A stretch of DNA of 64,000 bases from positions 103,179 to 167,178 of the forward strand of contig NZ_JAMLDY010000008.1 in the NCBI RefSeq assembly GCF_024211255.1. The letters are read 5' to 3'. The notes beneath the pieces were generated by a model. It had not been told where the DNA came from, did no database searches, and saw nothing but the letters and a program-made list of their open reading frames with translations. Source of the stretch: Sphingomonas liriopis (lineage in GTDB: Bacteria > Pseudomonadota > Alphaproteobacteria > Sphingomonadales > Sphingomonadaceae). Both the position numbers and the translations under genes were made by a program. This document shows positions 52,771 through 62,015 of the stretch, piece by piece; positions within the stretch are counted from its first letter, which is position 1, and each line of letters begins with the position of its first letter.

Positions 52771-54963
52771 ATGAACGAGATGACGATGGACCGTGCCTAC
52801 CGCCCCGCGAGGCTGGCGCGGGCGCAGCAAAACGTGCTCGGTGCGCCGGTGCCGCGGATCGAGGGGCCGGCGAAGGTCAGCGGCACCGCGACGTACGCCT
52901 ATGAAGGCGCCGAGGCCGGCACCGCCTATGCCGCGATCGTCGGCGCGCCGGTCGGCAGCGGCCGCGTCACCGCCATCGATACCGCCGCCGCGGAGGCGCT
53001 GCCCGGCGTCATCGCGGTGATCCACGGCGACCCGCGGATGGTCACCGGCGGCAGCAATTCGCAAGGGATAGCGCACAGCGGCACCGATCGCGTCTTCCAT
53101 TACGGCCAGCCGGTGGCGATCGTCGTCGCCGAGGATCAGGCGATCGCCCGCGACGCTGCGGCGCTGGTCGTCGTCCATGCCGCGCCCGGCGCAGACCGCT
53201 TCGATCGCAACGCGCAGCCGGTCGAGCGCGACCATGACCTCGGTTTCCTGCCGGCGATCGATATCGGCGATCTCGATGTGGCGCTCGCCGCCGCGCCGGT
53301 GGTGGTCGACCGCAGCTATACGACGCCGGTGCATTTCCCCGCCGCGCTCGAACCCCATGCCAGCACCGTTTCGTGGGCCGACGGCAAGCTGCTGGTGCGC
53401 ACCAGCAACCAGGTGATCGGCGGCGCGCGCGGTACGATCGCCAAGGCACTCGGCCTCGCCAAGGAGGACGTGCGCGTGCTCGCGCCCTATGTCGGCGGCG
53501 GCTTCGGCGGCAAGACCGGGGTCGGGCCCGAGGTGATCCTCGCTGCGATCGCCGCGGAGAAGGTCGGGCGGCCGGTCAAGATCGCGCTGCCGCGCGCGCA
53601 GACCGCCTATCTGGTCCATCACCGCTCGGCGACGACGCAGCGCGTGCGGATCGGCGCCACCGAGGACGGGCGGATCACCGCCTTCGCGCACGAGGGCGTC
53701 GCTGCGCAGAACGACGATGCCAGCTTCCTCGAGCCGATCCCGTTCGGCTCGCTGCCGCTCTATGCCGGCGAGGCGCGGCGGTTCCGCACCGATCTGGTCC
53801 GCGTCGACCTGCCCGCCACCGGCGCGGTGCGCGCGCCGGGCGAGGCGATCGGCACGTTCGCGGTCGAATGCGCGATGGACGAACTCGCCGAACGGCTCGG
53901 GCTCGATCCGGTCGAGCTGCGCCGGCGCAACGAGCCCGAGGTCGATCCGGTCAACGGCAAGCGGTTCTCGACGCGGCGGCTGCTCGATTGCTACGATGAG
54001 GGCGCGCGCCGCTTCGGCTGGGCCGACCGGCGCAAGGGCCGCGAGGGCGACTGGCTGATCGGCCATGGCATGGCGGCGGCGCTGCGTGGCAATTTCACCG
54101 TCATGGCGGAGGCGCGGGTGACGCTCGGCGCCGACGGGCGCGCGACGGTCGAGACCGACATGACCGATATCGGCACCGGCACCTATACGATCCTCGCGCA
54201 GACCGCGGGCGAGATGCTCGGCCTGGCCGTGGCCGACGTCGCGGTGCGGATCGGCGACAGCGACCTGCCCGCCAGCGCCGGTTCGGGCGGATCTTTCGGT
54301 GCGGGCAGCGCCTGTTCGGCGGTGGTGCTGGCGTGCGAGGATATCATCGCCGCGCTCGCGCTGCGGATGAACGCGTCGCCTGAGGAACTGACGCTGCACG
54401 ACGGCTGCGTCGTCGCGGGCGGGCGCAGCGTCGCGCTTGCCGATCTGCTCCATGGCGAACCGATCGTCGCCACCGGCAAGACCGGTCCCGGCACCGAGAC
54501 GCAGGCGACCAGCCAGGCGAGCCACGGGGCGCATTTCGTCGAGGTCGCGGTGAATGCGATCACCGGCGAGGTGCGGGTGCGGCGGATGCTCGGCGTGTTC
54601 GACGTCGGCCGCGTGCTCAACGCCAAGACCGCGGCGAACCAGCTGATCGGCGGCATGGTCTGGGGCCTGTCCTACGCGCTGGGCGAAGAGGCGGTGGTCG
54701 ACACGCGCAACGGCCATTTCATCAATCCCGACTTCGGCGAATATCACGTCGCGGTGCACGCTGACGTGCCGCGCATCGAGGTGCATTTCATCGAGGAAAT
54801 CGACGACAGCGCGAACCCGGTCGGGGCGAAGGGGGTCGGCGAGCTCGGCATCTCGGGCGCCGGCGCGGCGGTGGCGAATGCGATCCACGATGCGTGCGGG
54901 GTCAGGGTGCGCGACTTCCCTGTGACGCTGGACAAGCTGCTGGCGGGATTGCCGCCGCTGTAA
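52771..54963 (+). CDS. molybdenum hydroxylase large subunit 2
   Basis: A 730-residue paralogue of the preceding large subunit. VGGGFGGKTG, GSGGSFGAGSACS and catalytic Glu in KGVGELGISG are intact. It differs in most substrate-pocket loops, so substrate range should differ. No separate iron-sulfur or FAD gene accompanies it; it may share those of 48885-50401. ATG 52771 chosen after the upstream repeat. Confidence 0.92.
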   Translation: MNEMTMDRAYRPARLARAQQNVLGAPVPRIEGPAKVSGTATYAYEGAEAGTAYAAIVGAPVGSGRVTAIDTAAAEALPGVIAVIHGDPRMVTGGSNSQGIAHSGTDRVFHYGQPVAIVVAEDQAIARDAAALVVVHAAPGADRFDRNAQPVERDHDLGFLPAIDIGDLDVALAAAPVVVDRSYTTPVHFPAALEPHASTVSWADGKLLVRTSNQVIGGARGTIAKALGLAKEDVRVLAPYVGGGFGGKTGVGPEVILAAIAAEKVGRPVKIALPRAQTAYLVHHRSATTQRVRIGATEDGRITAFAHEGVAAQNDDASFLEPIPFGSLPLYAGEARRFRTDLVRVDLPATGAVRAPGEAIGTFAVECAMDELAERLGLDPVELRRRNEPEVDPVNGKRFSTRRLLDCYDEGARRFGWADRRKGREGDWLIGHGMAAALRGNFTVMAEARVTLGADGRATVETDMTDIGTGTYTILAQTAGEMLGLAVADVAVRIGDSDLPASAGSGGSFGAGSACSAVVLACEDIIAALALRMNASPEELTLHDGCVVAGGRSVALADLLHGEPIVATGKTGPGTETQATSQASHGAHFVEVAVNAITGEVRVRRMLGVFDVGRVLNAKTAANQLIGGMVWGLSYALGEEAVVDTRNGHFINPDFGEYHVAVHADVPRIEVHFIEEIDDSANPVGAKGVGELGISGAGAAVANAIHDACGVRVRDFPVTLDKLLAGLPPL

Positions 54964-54965
54964 TT

Positions 54966-55094
54966 CCTCCCCGGCACGGGGAGGGGGACCGCGTCGCGAA
55001 GCGGCGTGGTGGAGGGGGCTCTCCACCTGCTGCATCGCCCGTGGAAGCCCCCCTCCACCAGCCTGCGGCTGGTCCCCCTCCCCGTGCCGGGGAG
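54966..55094. repeat. CTCCCCGGCACGG inverted repeat
   Basis: CTCCCCGGCACGGGGAGGGG on the left and CCCCTCCCCGTGCCGGGGAG on the right are inverted arms, with further internal hairpins. It lies between large subunit 2 and xdhC within the operon. Confidence 0.7.
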
Positions 55095-55112
55095 GATTTG
55101 AAGGATAAGATC

Positions 55113-56048
55113 ATGGCCGAAAACGACTCCGTCCTCACCGCCGCCCAGCAATGGCAGGGCGAACCGCTCGCGCTCGCGACGGTGGTGTCCACCTGGGGCA
55201 GCGCGCCGCGGCCGCGGGGCAGCCATATGCTCGTCCACGCCGATGGCCGGTTCGAAGGATCGGTATCGGGTGGTTGCGTCGAGAGCGATATCCTGCAGAC
55301 CGCGGCCGAGGTGATCGCGGGCGCACCGTTCCAGCTCAAGCGCTACGGCGTCGCCGACGATGCGGCGTGGGAAGTGGGCCTGCCGTGCGGCGGCGAGATC
55401 GCGGTGATGGTGCAGCCGGTGTCGGCGGCGGGATTCGATCCCGAATTGTTCGACCGGATCGCGGAGGCGCGCGAGCGGGGCGAGGCGCTGACCGTCATCA
55501 CCGATCTCGCCACCGGGCATAGCGACCTGAAACCGCTCGAGACGGGCGAGGTGTTCGCCAACCGCTACGATCCGGCGCGACGGCTGCTGATCGTCGGCGC
55601 GGTGCAGATCGCGCAGGCGCTCGCCCAATTGTCGCGCACGCTCGGCATCGACACGACGGTGATCGACCCGCGCGCGCGTTTCCTGACCGAGGAACGCTTC
55701 CCCGGCGTGGCGCTCGACGACCGCTGGCCCGACGAGGCGATCGAAGCCTTGAAGCCCGGCCCCGCCACCGCGGTCGTGACGCTGAGCCACGATATCAAGA
55801 TCGACGATCCCGCGCTGATCGCCGCGCTGGCGACCAACGCGCCCTATGTCGGTGCGCTGGGCAGCCGGCGCAGCCATGCGGCGCGGCGCGAGCGGCTCGC
55901 CGCGGCGGGGTTGAGCGAGGCCCAGATCGACCGGATCGACGCGCCGGTCGGGATCGATATCGGTGCGATCGGCCCGTCCGAGATCGCGCTGTCGATCGCC
56001 GCGGCGATGGTGGGGGCGTTTCACGGACTTGGCCATGATCGCGGTTGA
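55113..56048 (+). CDS. XdhC-family molybdenum cofactor insertion protein
   Basis: A 311-residue chaperone that binds molybdenum cofactor, helps its sulfuration and insertion into xanthine-dehydrogenase-type enzymes. The N-terminal domain has VVSTWGSAPRPRGSHML and SGGCVESDI; a Rossmann domain (about 165-290) has LLIVGAVQIAQALA and DPRARF. ATG 55113 follows AAGGA. It overlaps the MocA-like gene by 14 bases. Confidence 0.9.
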   Translation: MAENDSVLTAAQQWQGEPLALATVVSTWGSAPRPRGSHMLVHADGRFEGSVSGGCVESDILQTAAEVIAGAPFQLKRYGVADDAAWEVGLPCGGEIAVMVQPVSAAGFDPELFDRIAEARERGEALTVITDLATGHSDLKPLETGEVFANRYDPARRLLIVGAVQIAQALAQLSRTLGIDTTVIDPRARFLTEERFPGVALDDRWPDEAIEALKPGPATAVVTLSHDIKIDDPALIAALATNAPYVGALGSRRSHAARRERLAAAGLSEAQIDRIDAPVGIDIGAIGPSEIALSIAAAMVGAFHGLGHDRG

Positions 56049-56661
56049 GGATTGCGTGCTGGTGCTGCTCGCCGCGGGGCGGTCGCGGCGGATGGGCGAT
56101 ATCGGCAGCAAGCTCGATGCGCCGTTCCTCGGCCGGCCGCTGGGGCTGCACGTCGCGGTCGCGCTGGAGGACATGCCGTTCCGCGAGCGGGTCGCCGTCG
56201 TCGGCGGCGCGGACTGCGATTATGCCGCGCATGGCTTCACCATCGTGCGCAACGACGATCCGCAGCTGGGCATGAGCCGGTCGCTGGCGCTCGGCGTCGA
56301 TTGCGCGCGGGCGCGCGGGGTCAAGGCGGTGGTGGTGGCGCTCGCCGACATGCCGCGGGTGACCGCGACGCATATCTACCAGTTGCTCGACGCCGCCGAC
56401 GACGAGGACGCGATCGTGGCGTCGAGCGACGGTCATGCGGCCAAGCCGCCGGCGGTGTTCGGTGCGGGGCGGTTCGATGCGCTGGTGGCGCTGGAGGGCG
56501 ATGCCGGCGCGCGCGACATGGTGCGCGCGGGCAAGCATGTCGTGACGACGCCGGCGGAGTTGATCGACGTCGATACGCCGGAGGAACTGGAGCGGCTCCG
56601 CGAGCTGGTCGGGGCACCGGAGGCCTATACGCGGCGGCGGCGGACGATCATGCAGTCGTGA
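56035..56661 (+). CDS. MocA-like nucleotidyltransferase
   Basis: A 208-residue NTP transferase. LLAAGRSRRMG is the nucleotide-binding loop, VALADMPRV the metal-binding aspartate region and DVDTPEELERL the C-terminal motif. In E. coli MocA forms molybdopterin cytosine dinucleotide, the cofactor form used by PaoABC-type enzymes. Its place directly after xdhC in a molybdenum hydroxylase operon strongly supports this role. Confidence 0.9.
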   Translation: MIAVEDCVLVLLAAGRSRRMGDIGSKLDAPFLGRPLGLHVAVALEDMPFRERVAVVGGADCDYAAHGFTIVRNDDPQLGMSRSLALGVDCARARGVKAVVVALADMPRVTATHIYQLLDAADDEDAIVASSDGHAAKPPAVFGAGRFDALVALEGDAGARDMVRAGKHVVTTPAELIDVDTPEELERLRELVGAPEAYTRRRRTIMQS

Positions 56662-56698
56662 CCTGGGGCCGGAGATCCCACCCTTTCAAAACTCCTGC

Positions 56699-56804
56699 GT
56701 CACCCCGGACTTGTTCCGGGGTCCACCGTGCCGCAGGCTTAGGACATGAGCCTCTTGCCACACGCCTCGCCGCGGAGTGGACCCCGGAACAAGTCCGGGG
56801 TGAC
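56699..56804. repeat. GTCACCCCGGA-type paired inverted repeat
   Basis: Standard paired arms between convergent mocA-like and macB-like genes. Arms are identical to those at 33457 and 36723. Confidence 0.85.
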
Positions 56805-56831
56805 GGAGAAACTGGGCAACCCCAACCTACC

Positions 56832-58040
56832 TCACTCGTGCCTTAGCGCGTCGATCGGGTTGAGCGCCGCCGCGCGCCGTGCCGGGAAGTAGCCGAACAC
56901 CACGCCGATCACCGCCGAGATGGCGAAGGCGATGATGTTGATCTGCGGATCGAACGTCCACGGCACCTGCATCAGCGGCACCAGCGCCAGGATCACGCCC
57001 TGTGCGATCACCAGCCCGATGATCCCGCCGAGGCACGACAGCGCCACCGCCTCGACGAGGAACTGAAGCAGCACCTCGCGCGCGACCGCGCCGATCGCCA
57101 ACCGGATGCCGATCTCCCGCGTGCGCTCGGTCACCGACACCAGCATGATGTTCATGATGCCGATCCCGCCGACGACGAGGCTGATCGCCGCCACCGCCGC
57201 GACGATGCGGGTGAGCAGCGTCGTCGTGCCGGTCAGCGTGTCGGAAATCTGCTTGGTGTCGAAGATGTTGAAATCGTCGTCGCGCCCGCCGGTCAGGTGG
57301 CGACGTTCGCGCAGCAGGTCGGTGATCGCCGCCTGGACGGTGCTGGTCTGGTAATCGGTGTCGACGCCGACCAGCATCAGCCGCACGTCGCGGTTGCCGG
57401 TGAAACGGCGCTGCACCGTCTTGATCGGCATGACGACCACGTCGTCCTGATCGCCGAACCCGCCCTGCCCGCGCGTGCTCAAGGCCCCGATCACGTCGCA
57501 GCTGATATTGCCCAGCCGGATGCGCTTGCCGATCGCGTCGGCGCCGCGGAACAGGTTGGTGCGCACGGTATTGCCGATCAGGCACACCGCCTTGCCCGCC
57601 TCCTGCTCCGCCGGCGTCCAGTAGCGACCCGCGACCAGCGGCCAGGGCTGCACCGTCAGGAACGCGCTGGTCGTGCCGTTGATCGAGGTCGACCAGTTGG
57701 CGCCTTCGTAGATCGCGGTCGCCGAGGCGCTCGCCTGCGGCGCGACCGCGGTGACGCCGGCGACCTGCTGCGCGATCGCCTCGACATCCTCCGGCTTGAA
57801 GTTGGGCGGCTGCGGCCCGCCGCCGCCGCGGCCGAAGCCCTGGCCGGGGCGAATCTGCAGGATGTTGGAGCCCAGCGCGGAAATCTGCTGCTGCACGGCG
57901 GCGGTGGTCGCCTTGCCGAGCGTCACCATCGTCACGACCGCGCCGACGCCGATGACGATGCCGAGGATGGTCAGGAACGAGCGCAGCAGATGCCGGCGGA
58001 TCGACCGCAGCGCGAGGATGAGCGTGGTGCCGAGCATCAA
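56832..58040 (-). CDS. MacB-like ABC transporter permease
   Basis: A 402-residue FtsX-type permease: transmembrane helix 1 (about 18-40), a large periplasmic domain (about 41-270), then three C-terminal helices. VVGGIGIMNIMLVSVTERTREIGIRLAIGA and NPIDALRHE are MacB signatures. In E. coli the ATPase is fused to it; here it is a separate upstream gene. Part of an efflux locus with adaptor and outer-membrane genes. Confidence 0.9.
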   Translation of the reverse strand: MMLGTTLILALRSIRRHLLRSFLTILGIVIGVGAVVTMVTLGKATTAAVQQQISALGSNILQIRPGQGFGRGGGGPQPPNFKPEDVEAIAQQVAGVTAVAPQASASATAIYEGANWSTSINGTTSAFLTVQPWPLVAGRYWTPAEQEAGKAVCLIGNTVRTNLFRGADAIGKRIRLGNISCDVIGALSTRGQGGFGDQDDVVVMPIKTVQRRFTGNRDVRLMLVGVDTDYQTSTVQAAITDLLRERRHLTGGRDDDFNIFDTKQISDTLTGTTTLLTRIVAAVAAISLVVGGIGIMNIMLVSVTERTREIGIRLAIGAVAREVLLQFLVEAVALSCLGGIIGLVIAQGVILALVPLMQVPWTFDPQINIIAFAISAVIGVVFGYFPARRAAALNPIDALRHE

Positions 58041-58047
58041 TAGTCCT

Positions 58048-58195
58048 TCTTCCCCTCTCCCGCCGGGAGAGGGGCAAGCTGCCGAAGGCAGCGCGGGGTG
58101 AGGGTGAGGCCGGGTGAGCGTCGCACGATCACCCTCACCTTTCCGCCGACCTCCGGTCGGCTCCCTCCCTCTCCTGCTGGGAGAGGGACTGTCAT
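58048..58195. repeat. CCCTCTCCC-type inverted repeat element
   Basis: Contains CCCCTCTCCCGCCGGGAGAG and a partner CCCTCCCTCTCCTGCTGGGA with flanking CACCCTCACC/GGTGAGGGTGAGG. It fills the gap between the ATPase and permease genes of the same operon. Confidence 0.7.
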
Positions 58196-58908
58196 GCCTC
58201 CACCGCCGCGCCCTGCTGGTGCTGCGCCTCGATCCGCTCGACCAGCCCGTCCTTGAAGTGGATCACCGTCCTGGCGAACGCGGCCATATCGGGTTCGTGC
58301 GTCACCATCAGCACGGTGATGTTCGCCGTCCGATTGAGGTCGGTGAGCAATTCCATGATCTCGACCGAGCGTTCGCTGTCGAGGTTGCCGGTCGGTTCGT
58401 CGGCGAGCAGCACGTCGGGCTGCGTGACGATCGCGCGCGCGATGGCGACGCGCTGTTGCTGGCCGCCGGACAGTTCGGCGGGCGTATGGTCCCACCAGCG
58501 ATCGAGCCCGACCTTGGCGAGCGCCGCCATGCCGAGTTCGCGCCGCGTCTTCTTGTCCTCGCCGCGGTAGAGCAACGGCAGTTCGACGTTCTCGAGCGCG
58601 CTGGTGCGGGAGAGCAGGTTGAACCCCTGGAACACGAAACCGAGGTAACGGCGGCGGAGCAGCGCGCGCTGGTCGCGGTCGAGCGTCTCGACGTGATGGC
58701 CGCGGAACAGGAAGGTACCCGCCGACGGCACGTCGAGGCAGCCGAGGATGTTCATCGTCGTCGACTTGCCCGACCCCGACGGGCCCATGACCGCGACGAA
58801 ATCGCCCGCCTGGATGTCGAGATCGACGCCCTTCAGCGCCTGGAACTGCGTCGCGCCGGTGCCGTAGACCTTGGTGACGCTGCGCATCGTGATGAGGGGG
58901 TCAGGCAC
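58192..58908 (-). CDS. MacB-like ABC transporter ATPase
   Basis: A 238-residue ATP-binding subunit. Walker A GPSGSGKST, Q-loop FQGFNLL, signature LSGGQQQRVAIARA, Walker B VLLADEPTGNLD, H-loop THEPD. The LolD/MacB branch is clear from LADEPTGNLDS. It works with the permease at 56832 and adaptor at 59040. No fusion to the permease. Confidence 0.95.
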   Translation of the reverse strand: MPDPLITMRSVTKVYGTGATQFQALKGVDLDIQAGDFVAVMGPSGSGKSTTMNILGCLDVPSAGTFLFRGHHVETLDRDQRALLRRRYLGFVFQGFNLLSRTSALENVELPLLYRGEDKKTRRELGMAALAKVGLDRWWDHTPAELSGGQQQRVAIARAIVTQPDVLLADEPTGNLDSERSVEIMELLTDLNRTANITVLMVTHEPDMAAFARTVIHFKDGLVERIEAQHQQGAAVEA

Positions 58909-58925
58909 GTCGCCAAACCTCTTCC

Positions 58926-59031
58926 GTCACCCCGGACTTGTTCCGGGGTTCACGGGGCGGCAGGCGCGTCGGCAAGAGGCTCACGCGATACGCTCGCGGA
59001 ACAGTGGCCCCCGGAACAAGTCCGGGGTGAC
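58926..59031. repeat. GTCACCCCGGA-type paired inverted repeat
   Basis: Standard paired arms in the gap between the adaptor and ATPase genes of one operon; one of the cases where these repeats sit inside a likely transcription unit. Confidence 0.85.
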
Positions 59032-59039
59032 GATGGGGT

Positions 59040-60416
59040 TTACTGCCCACCGGCCGCACCCTGCCGCCGCTGGCCGCCTGCGCCGCTACGCCGGCCCGCG
59101 CCCGCGCCGTCGTTGCCGCTCGACAGCTGGCCGGTGATGACCTGCTGCCCCGGTTTCAGATCGCCGCCCAACACTTCGGTCATCGTGCCGTTGCTGTCGC
59201 CGGTCACGACCTGCACCGCCTGCGGCTTGCCCTCGGCGTCCTTGACGTAGACCGTCTGGCTGGCGCCGCGGCCGAGCTTGGCGGTGCGCTCGGGGCGATC
59301 GCGGCGCGGCCGGAAGGTCAGCGAACCGGCGATGCCGCCGCTCGATCCACCCGCGCCCGTCGCCGCCGGCTTGAAGCGCAGCGCCGCGTTGGGGACGAGC
59401 AGCACGTTCTGCCGATCCGAGGTGACGATATCGGCGGTCGCGGTCATCCCCGGGCGCAATTGCAGCGAGGGGTTGGCGACGGTCAGGTCGGCGGCATAGC
59501 TCACCACCTGTCCGGTCGCGGTCGTCGTGGTCGTCGTCGTCGAGCTCGCCGCGCTGACCGTCAGGTTCGACCCCAGGTCGACCCGCGTGATCGTCGCCGG
59601 GAAGGTACGCCCCGGAAAGGCGTCGACGGTGAAGTTCGCCTTCTGCCCGACCTTGACCTCGCCGACGTCGGCCTCGTCGATCGCGACCTCGAGCTTCATC
59701 TTGCTGAGGTCCTCGGCGATGACGAACAACGTCGGCGTGTTGAACGAGGCGGCGACGGTCGCGCCCGGATCGATCTGGCGCGCGAGCACGACGCCGTTGA
59801 CCGGCGAGCGGATGACCGCGCGGGCGCGCTGCGTCTGGTTCTGCGCCAGCGCGGCGCGTGCCGCCGCGACATTGGCCTGCGCGACCTTCAGCGCGGCGAT
59901 GCTGCGCTGGTAATCGGCGCGACCGGCCTGCAGTTCGGTGCCCGACGGCACGCGGCCGTTGGAGAGCTTGTAGACCTCCTCCAGCCGGGCGAGTTGCGCG
60001 CGGCTTTCGGCGACGGTCGCCTGCGCCTGATTGACCTGCGCCTGGTTGGCGGCGATCTGCGCCTGTTGCTGGCGGATCTGGTCGTCGATCTGCTGCGGGT
60101 CGATCAGCGCCAGCGGCTGGCCGGCGGTGACGCGGTCGTTGACGTCGACCACCACGCGCGTGACGAGGCCCGACAGCTGCGAGCCGACCGTCACCTGATT
60201 GGTCGGCGCGAGCTTGCCCGTCGCCGAGACGGTGACGGTGAGGTCGCCGCGCTCCACGCCCTGCGTCGCATAGCCGGCATCCGCCTTCGGCCCGAAACAG
60301 CTCTTGAGCAGCAGCGCGAGCAGGACGACGCCAATGCCGACGAACACCCATTTGAGATAGCGGCGCCACGCCGGCACCGGCTTCACGCCCAGAAAGTCGT
60401 CGATCGGTTCGGCCAT
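59040..60416 (-). CDS. MacA-like periplasmic adaptor
   Basis: A 458-residue membrane fusion protein. N-terminal anchor helix (about 22-42), a lipoyl-like half, an alpha-hairpin (about 95-180, Gln/Ala-rich), beta-barrel, and a membrane-proximal domain. A Gly/Arg/Ala-rich tail is the only unusual part. It links MacB-type pump and outer-membrane channel. Start overlaps the NodT stop (TGATG). Confidence 0.92.
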   Translation of the reverse strand: MAEPIDDFLGVKPVPAWRRYLKWVFVGIGVVLLALLLKSCFGPKADAGYATQGVERGDLTVTVSATGKLAPTNQVTVGSQLSGLVTRVVVDVNDRVTAGQPLALIDPQQIDDQIRQQQAQIAANQAQVNQAQATVAESRAQLARLEEVYKLSNGRVPSGTELQAGRADYQRSIAALKVAQANVAAARAALAQNQTQRARAVIRSPVNGVVLARQIDPGATVAASFNTPTLFVIAEDLSKMKLEVAIDEADVGEVKVGQKANFTVDAFPGRTFPATITRVDLGSNLTVSAASSTTTTTTTATGQVVSYAADLTVANPSLQLRPGMTATADIVTSDRQNVLLVPNAALRFKPAATGAGGSSGGIAGSLTFRPRRDRPERTAKLGRGASQTVYVKDAEGKPQAVQVVTGDSNGTMTEVLGGDLKPGQQVITGQLSSGNDGAGAGRRSGAGGQRRQGAAGGQ

Positions 60417-61918
60417 CAGCGGGTCTCTGCGACAGGAGTTTGGGCGACAGGAGTTTGGGCCACCGGCGTCGTGCCGGGTTCGGGCGCGGTCGGAACGACA
60501 CTCGCATCCCAGCCGCCGCCCAGCGCATTGTAGAGCGCGATCAGCGCGGTCGCCTGATCCGAGCGCGCCTGGACGAGGCCGTTCTGCGCGGAGAGCAGCG
60601 CGGTTTCCTGCTGGTTGAGCGTCGTAAAATCGGTGAGGCCGCTGCGATACTGGCTGCGGCTGAGGACCGCCGAGGCGCTGGCCGCATCATAGGCGATGCG
60701 GAACTGCGTCTCGCGCTGGCGCGCGGCATCGAGCGCGACGATCGCATTCTCGATATCCTCGAGCGCGGTCAGCACGATGCCGCGGTAATTGGCGAGCGCG
60801 ATGTCGGTCGCCGCCTCGCTCGAACGGACCTGGCTGCGCAACCGGCCGCCGTTGAAGATCGCCTGCGTCAACCCGGCGAACAGGCCGCCGGTGATCGCGT
60901 CGCCCAGGCTGCCGATGCTGGTCGCATTGGTGTTGATGTTGCCGGTGATCGCGAGCGCCGGATACAACCGCGCCCTCGCGACGCCGATCTGCGCGGTCGC
61001 CGCGGCCAGCGCGCGTTCGGCGGAGCGGACGTCGGGCCGCCGCCGCAACGCATCCGCCGGGATGCCGACGCCGACCGTCGCCGGCCCCCGCGGGATCGGC
61101 GCGGTCGCGGCGAGCGCGGTGCGCAGCGCGCCCGGCGCCTGACCGGTCAGCACCCCGATCCGCGCGACCGCGGCGGCATATTGCTGCTCGATCTGCGGCA
61201 CGGTGGCGGCGGTCTGCGCACGCTGGCTGCGCGCCTGTTCGGCATCGACCGACGAGACGAGCCCGGCTTGGACGCGGAACCCCGCGATCTCCAGATTGTC
61301 GTCCTGGATACCCAGGCTGGCGCGCGCATTGGCGAGCTGCGCCTGATAGGCGCGGGCGAGGACGTAATTGCGCGCGACCTCGCTCTCCACCGTCAGCAGC
61401 ACGGTCGCATAGTCGAAGCCGCTGGCTTCATATTGCGCGCGGCTCGCCTCGACGGTGCGGCGGATCTCGCCGAACAGCCCGACCTGATAGCTGGCGGACA
61501 GGCCGGCGGAAAAGCTGTTGGTGCCGCCGCCGCCCGTATCGACCACGGTGCCGTCGGGCAGCGTGAACGACCGGCCGCCGCCGCGCAGATTCTCGTTGCG
61601 TTGATAGCCCGCCGATCCCGACAGCGTCGGCAGCAGCGACGCGCGGTTCTGCACCAGCGCCTCGCGCGCCTGCCGCAGCCGGCCGAGCGCCTGCGCGACA
61701 TCGGTATTGGCGATCCGCGCCTGTTCGACCAGCCGGCCGAGCGCGGGATCGTCGAAGTTCGACCACCAGCGCGTCAGATCCTCGGGCGTCTGCTGCGCCG
61801 GGACCGAATAGCCGGTCGGCACGCCCAGCTCGGCGGCAGCTTTCGGCCGGTAATCGGGGCCGAGCGTACAGCCGGCCAGCGCCGCGGTGGTGAGCAAAAG
61901 GGCGAAAACACGGGCCAT
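60416..61918 (-). CDS. NodT family outer-membrane efflux lipoprotein
   Basis: A 500-residue TolC-like channel with lipobox LAGC (Cys17). Two duplicated halves carry the LGPDYRPKA start, FDDPALGRLVEQA and DVRSAERALAAA helices. ATG 61918 chosen; an upstream TTG would add 6 residues. It is the first gene of the efflux operon. Confidence 0.92.
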   Translation of the reverse strand: MARVFALLLTTAALAGCTLGPDYRPKAAAELGVPTGYSVPAQQTPEDLTRWWSNFDDPALGRLVEQARIANTDVAQALGRLRQAREALVQNRASLLPTLSGSAGYQRNENLRGGGRSFTLPDGTVVDTGGGGTNSFSAGLSASYQVGLFGEIRRTVEASRAQYEASGFDYATVLLTVESEVARNYVLARAYQAQLANARASLGIQDDNLEIAGFRVQAGLVSSVDAEQARSQRAQTAATVPQIEQQYAAAVARIGVLTGQAPGALRTALAATAPIPRGPATVGVGIPADALRRRPDVRSAERALAAATAQIGVARARLYPALAITGNINTNATSIGSLGDAITGGLFAGLTQAIFNGGRLRSQVRSSEAATDIALANYRGIVLTALEDIENAIVALDAARQRETQFRIAYDAASASAVLSRSQYRSGLTDFTTLNQQETALLSAQNGLVQARSDQATALIALYNALGGGWDASVVPTAPEPGTTPVAQTPVAQTPVAETR

Positions 61919-62015
61919 GGCGTATCGTGTGGTCAACGCGCCGGACGGCGTCCAGCGATTTTATGTCGCAATTTGTCTTGCCGGCGCGGCGTGGACGCCT
62001 GCGCCGTCGGACGCC

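Noticed and set aside
50323..55035. Very long minus-strand open frame opposite the molybdenum hydroxylase genes
   Set aside because: Arg/Asp/Ala-biased low-complexity translation, antisense to well-recognised genes; a by-product of high GC codon use.
60416..61936. Alternative TTG start for the NodT lipoprotein
   Set aside because: ATG 61918 gives a normal lipoprotein signal peptide without extra residues.
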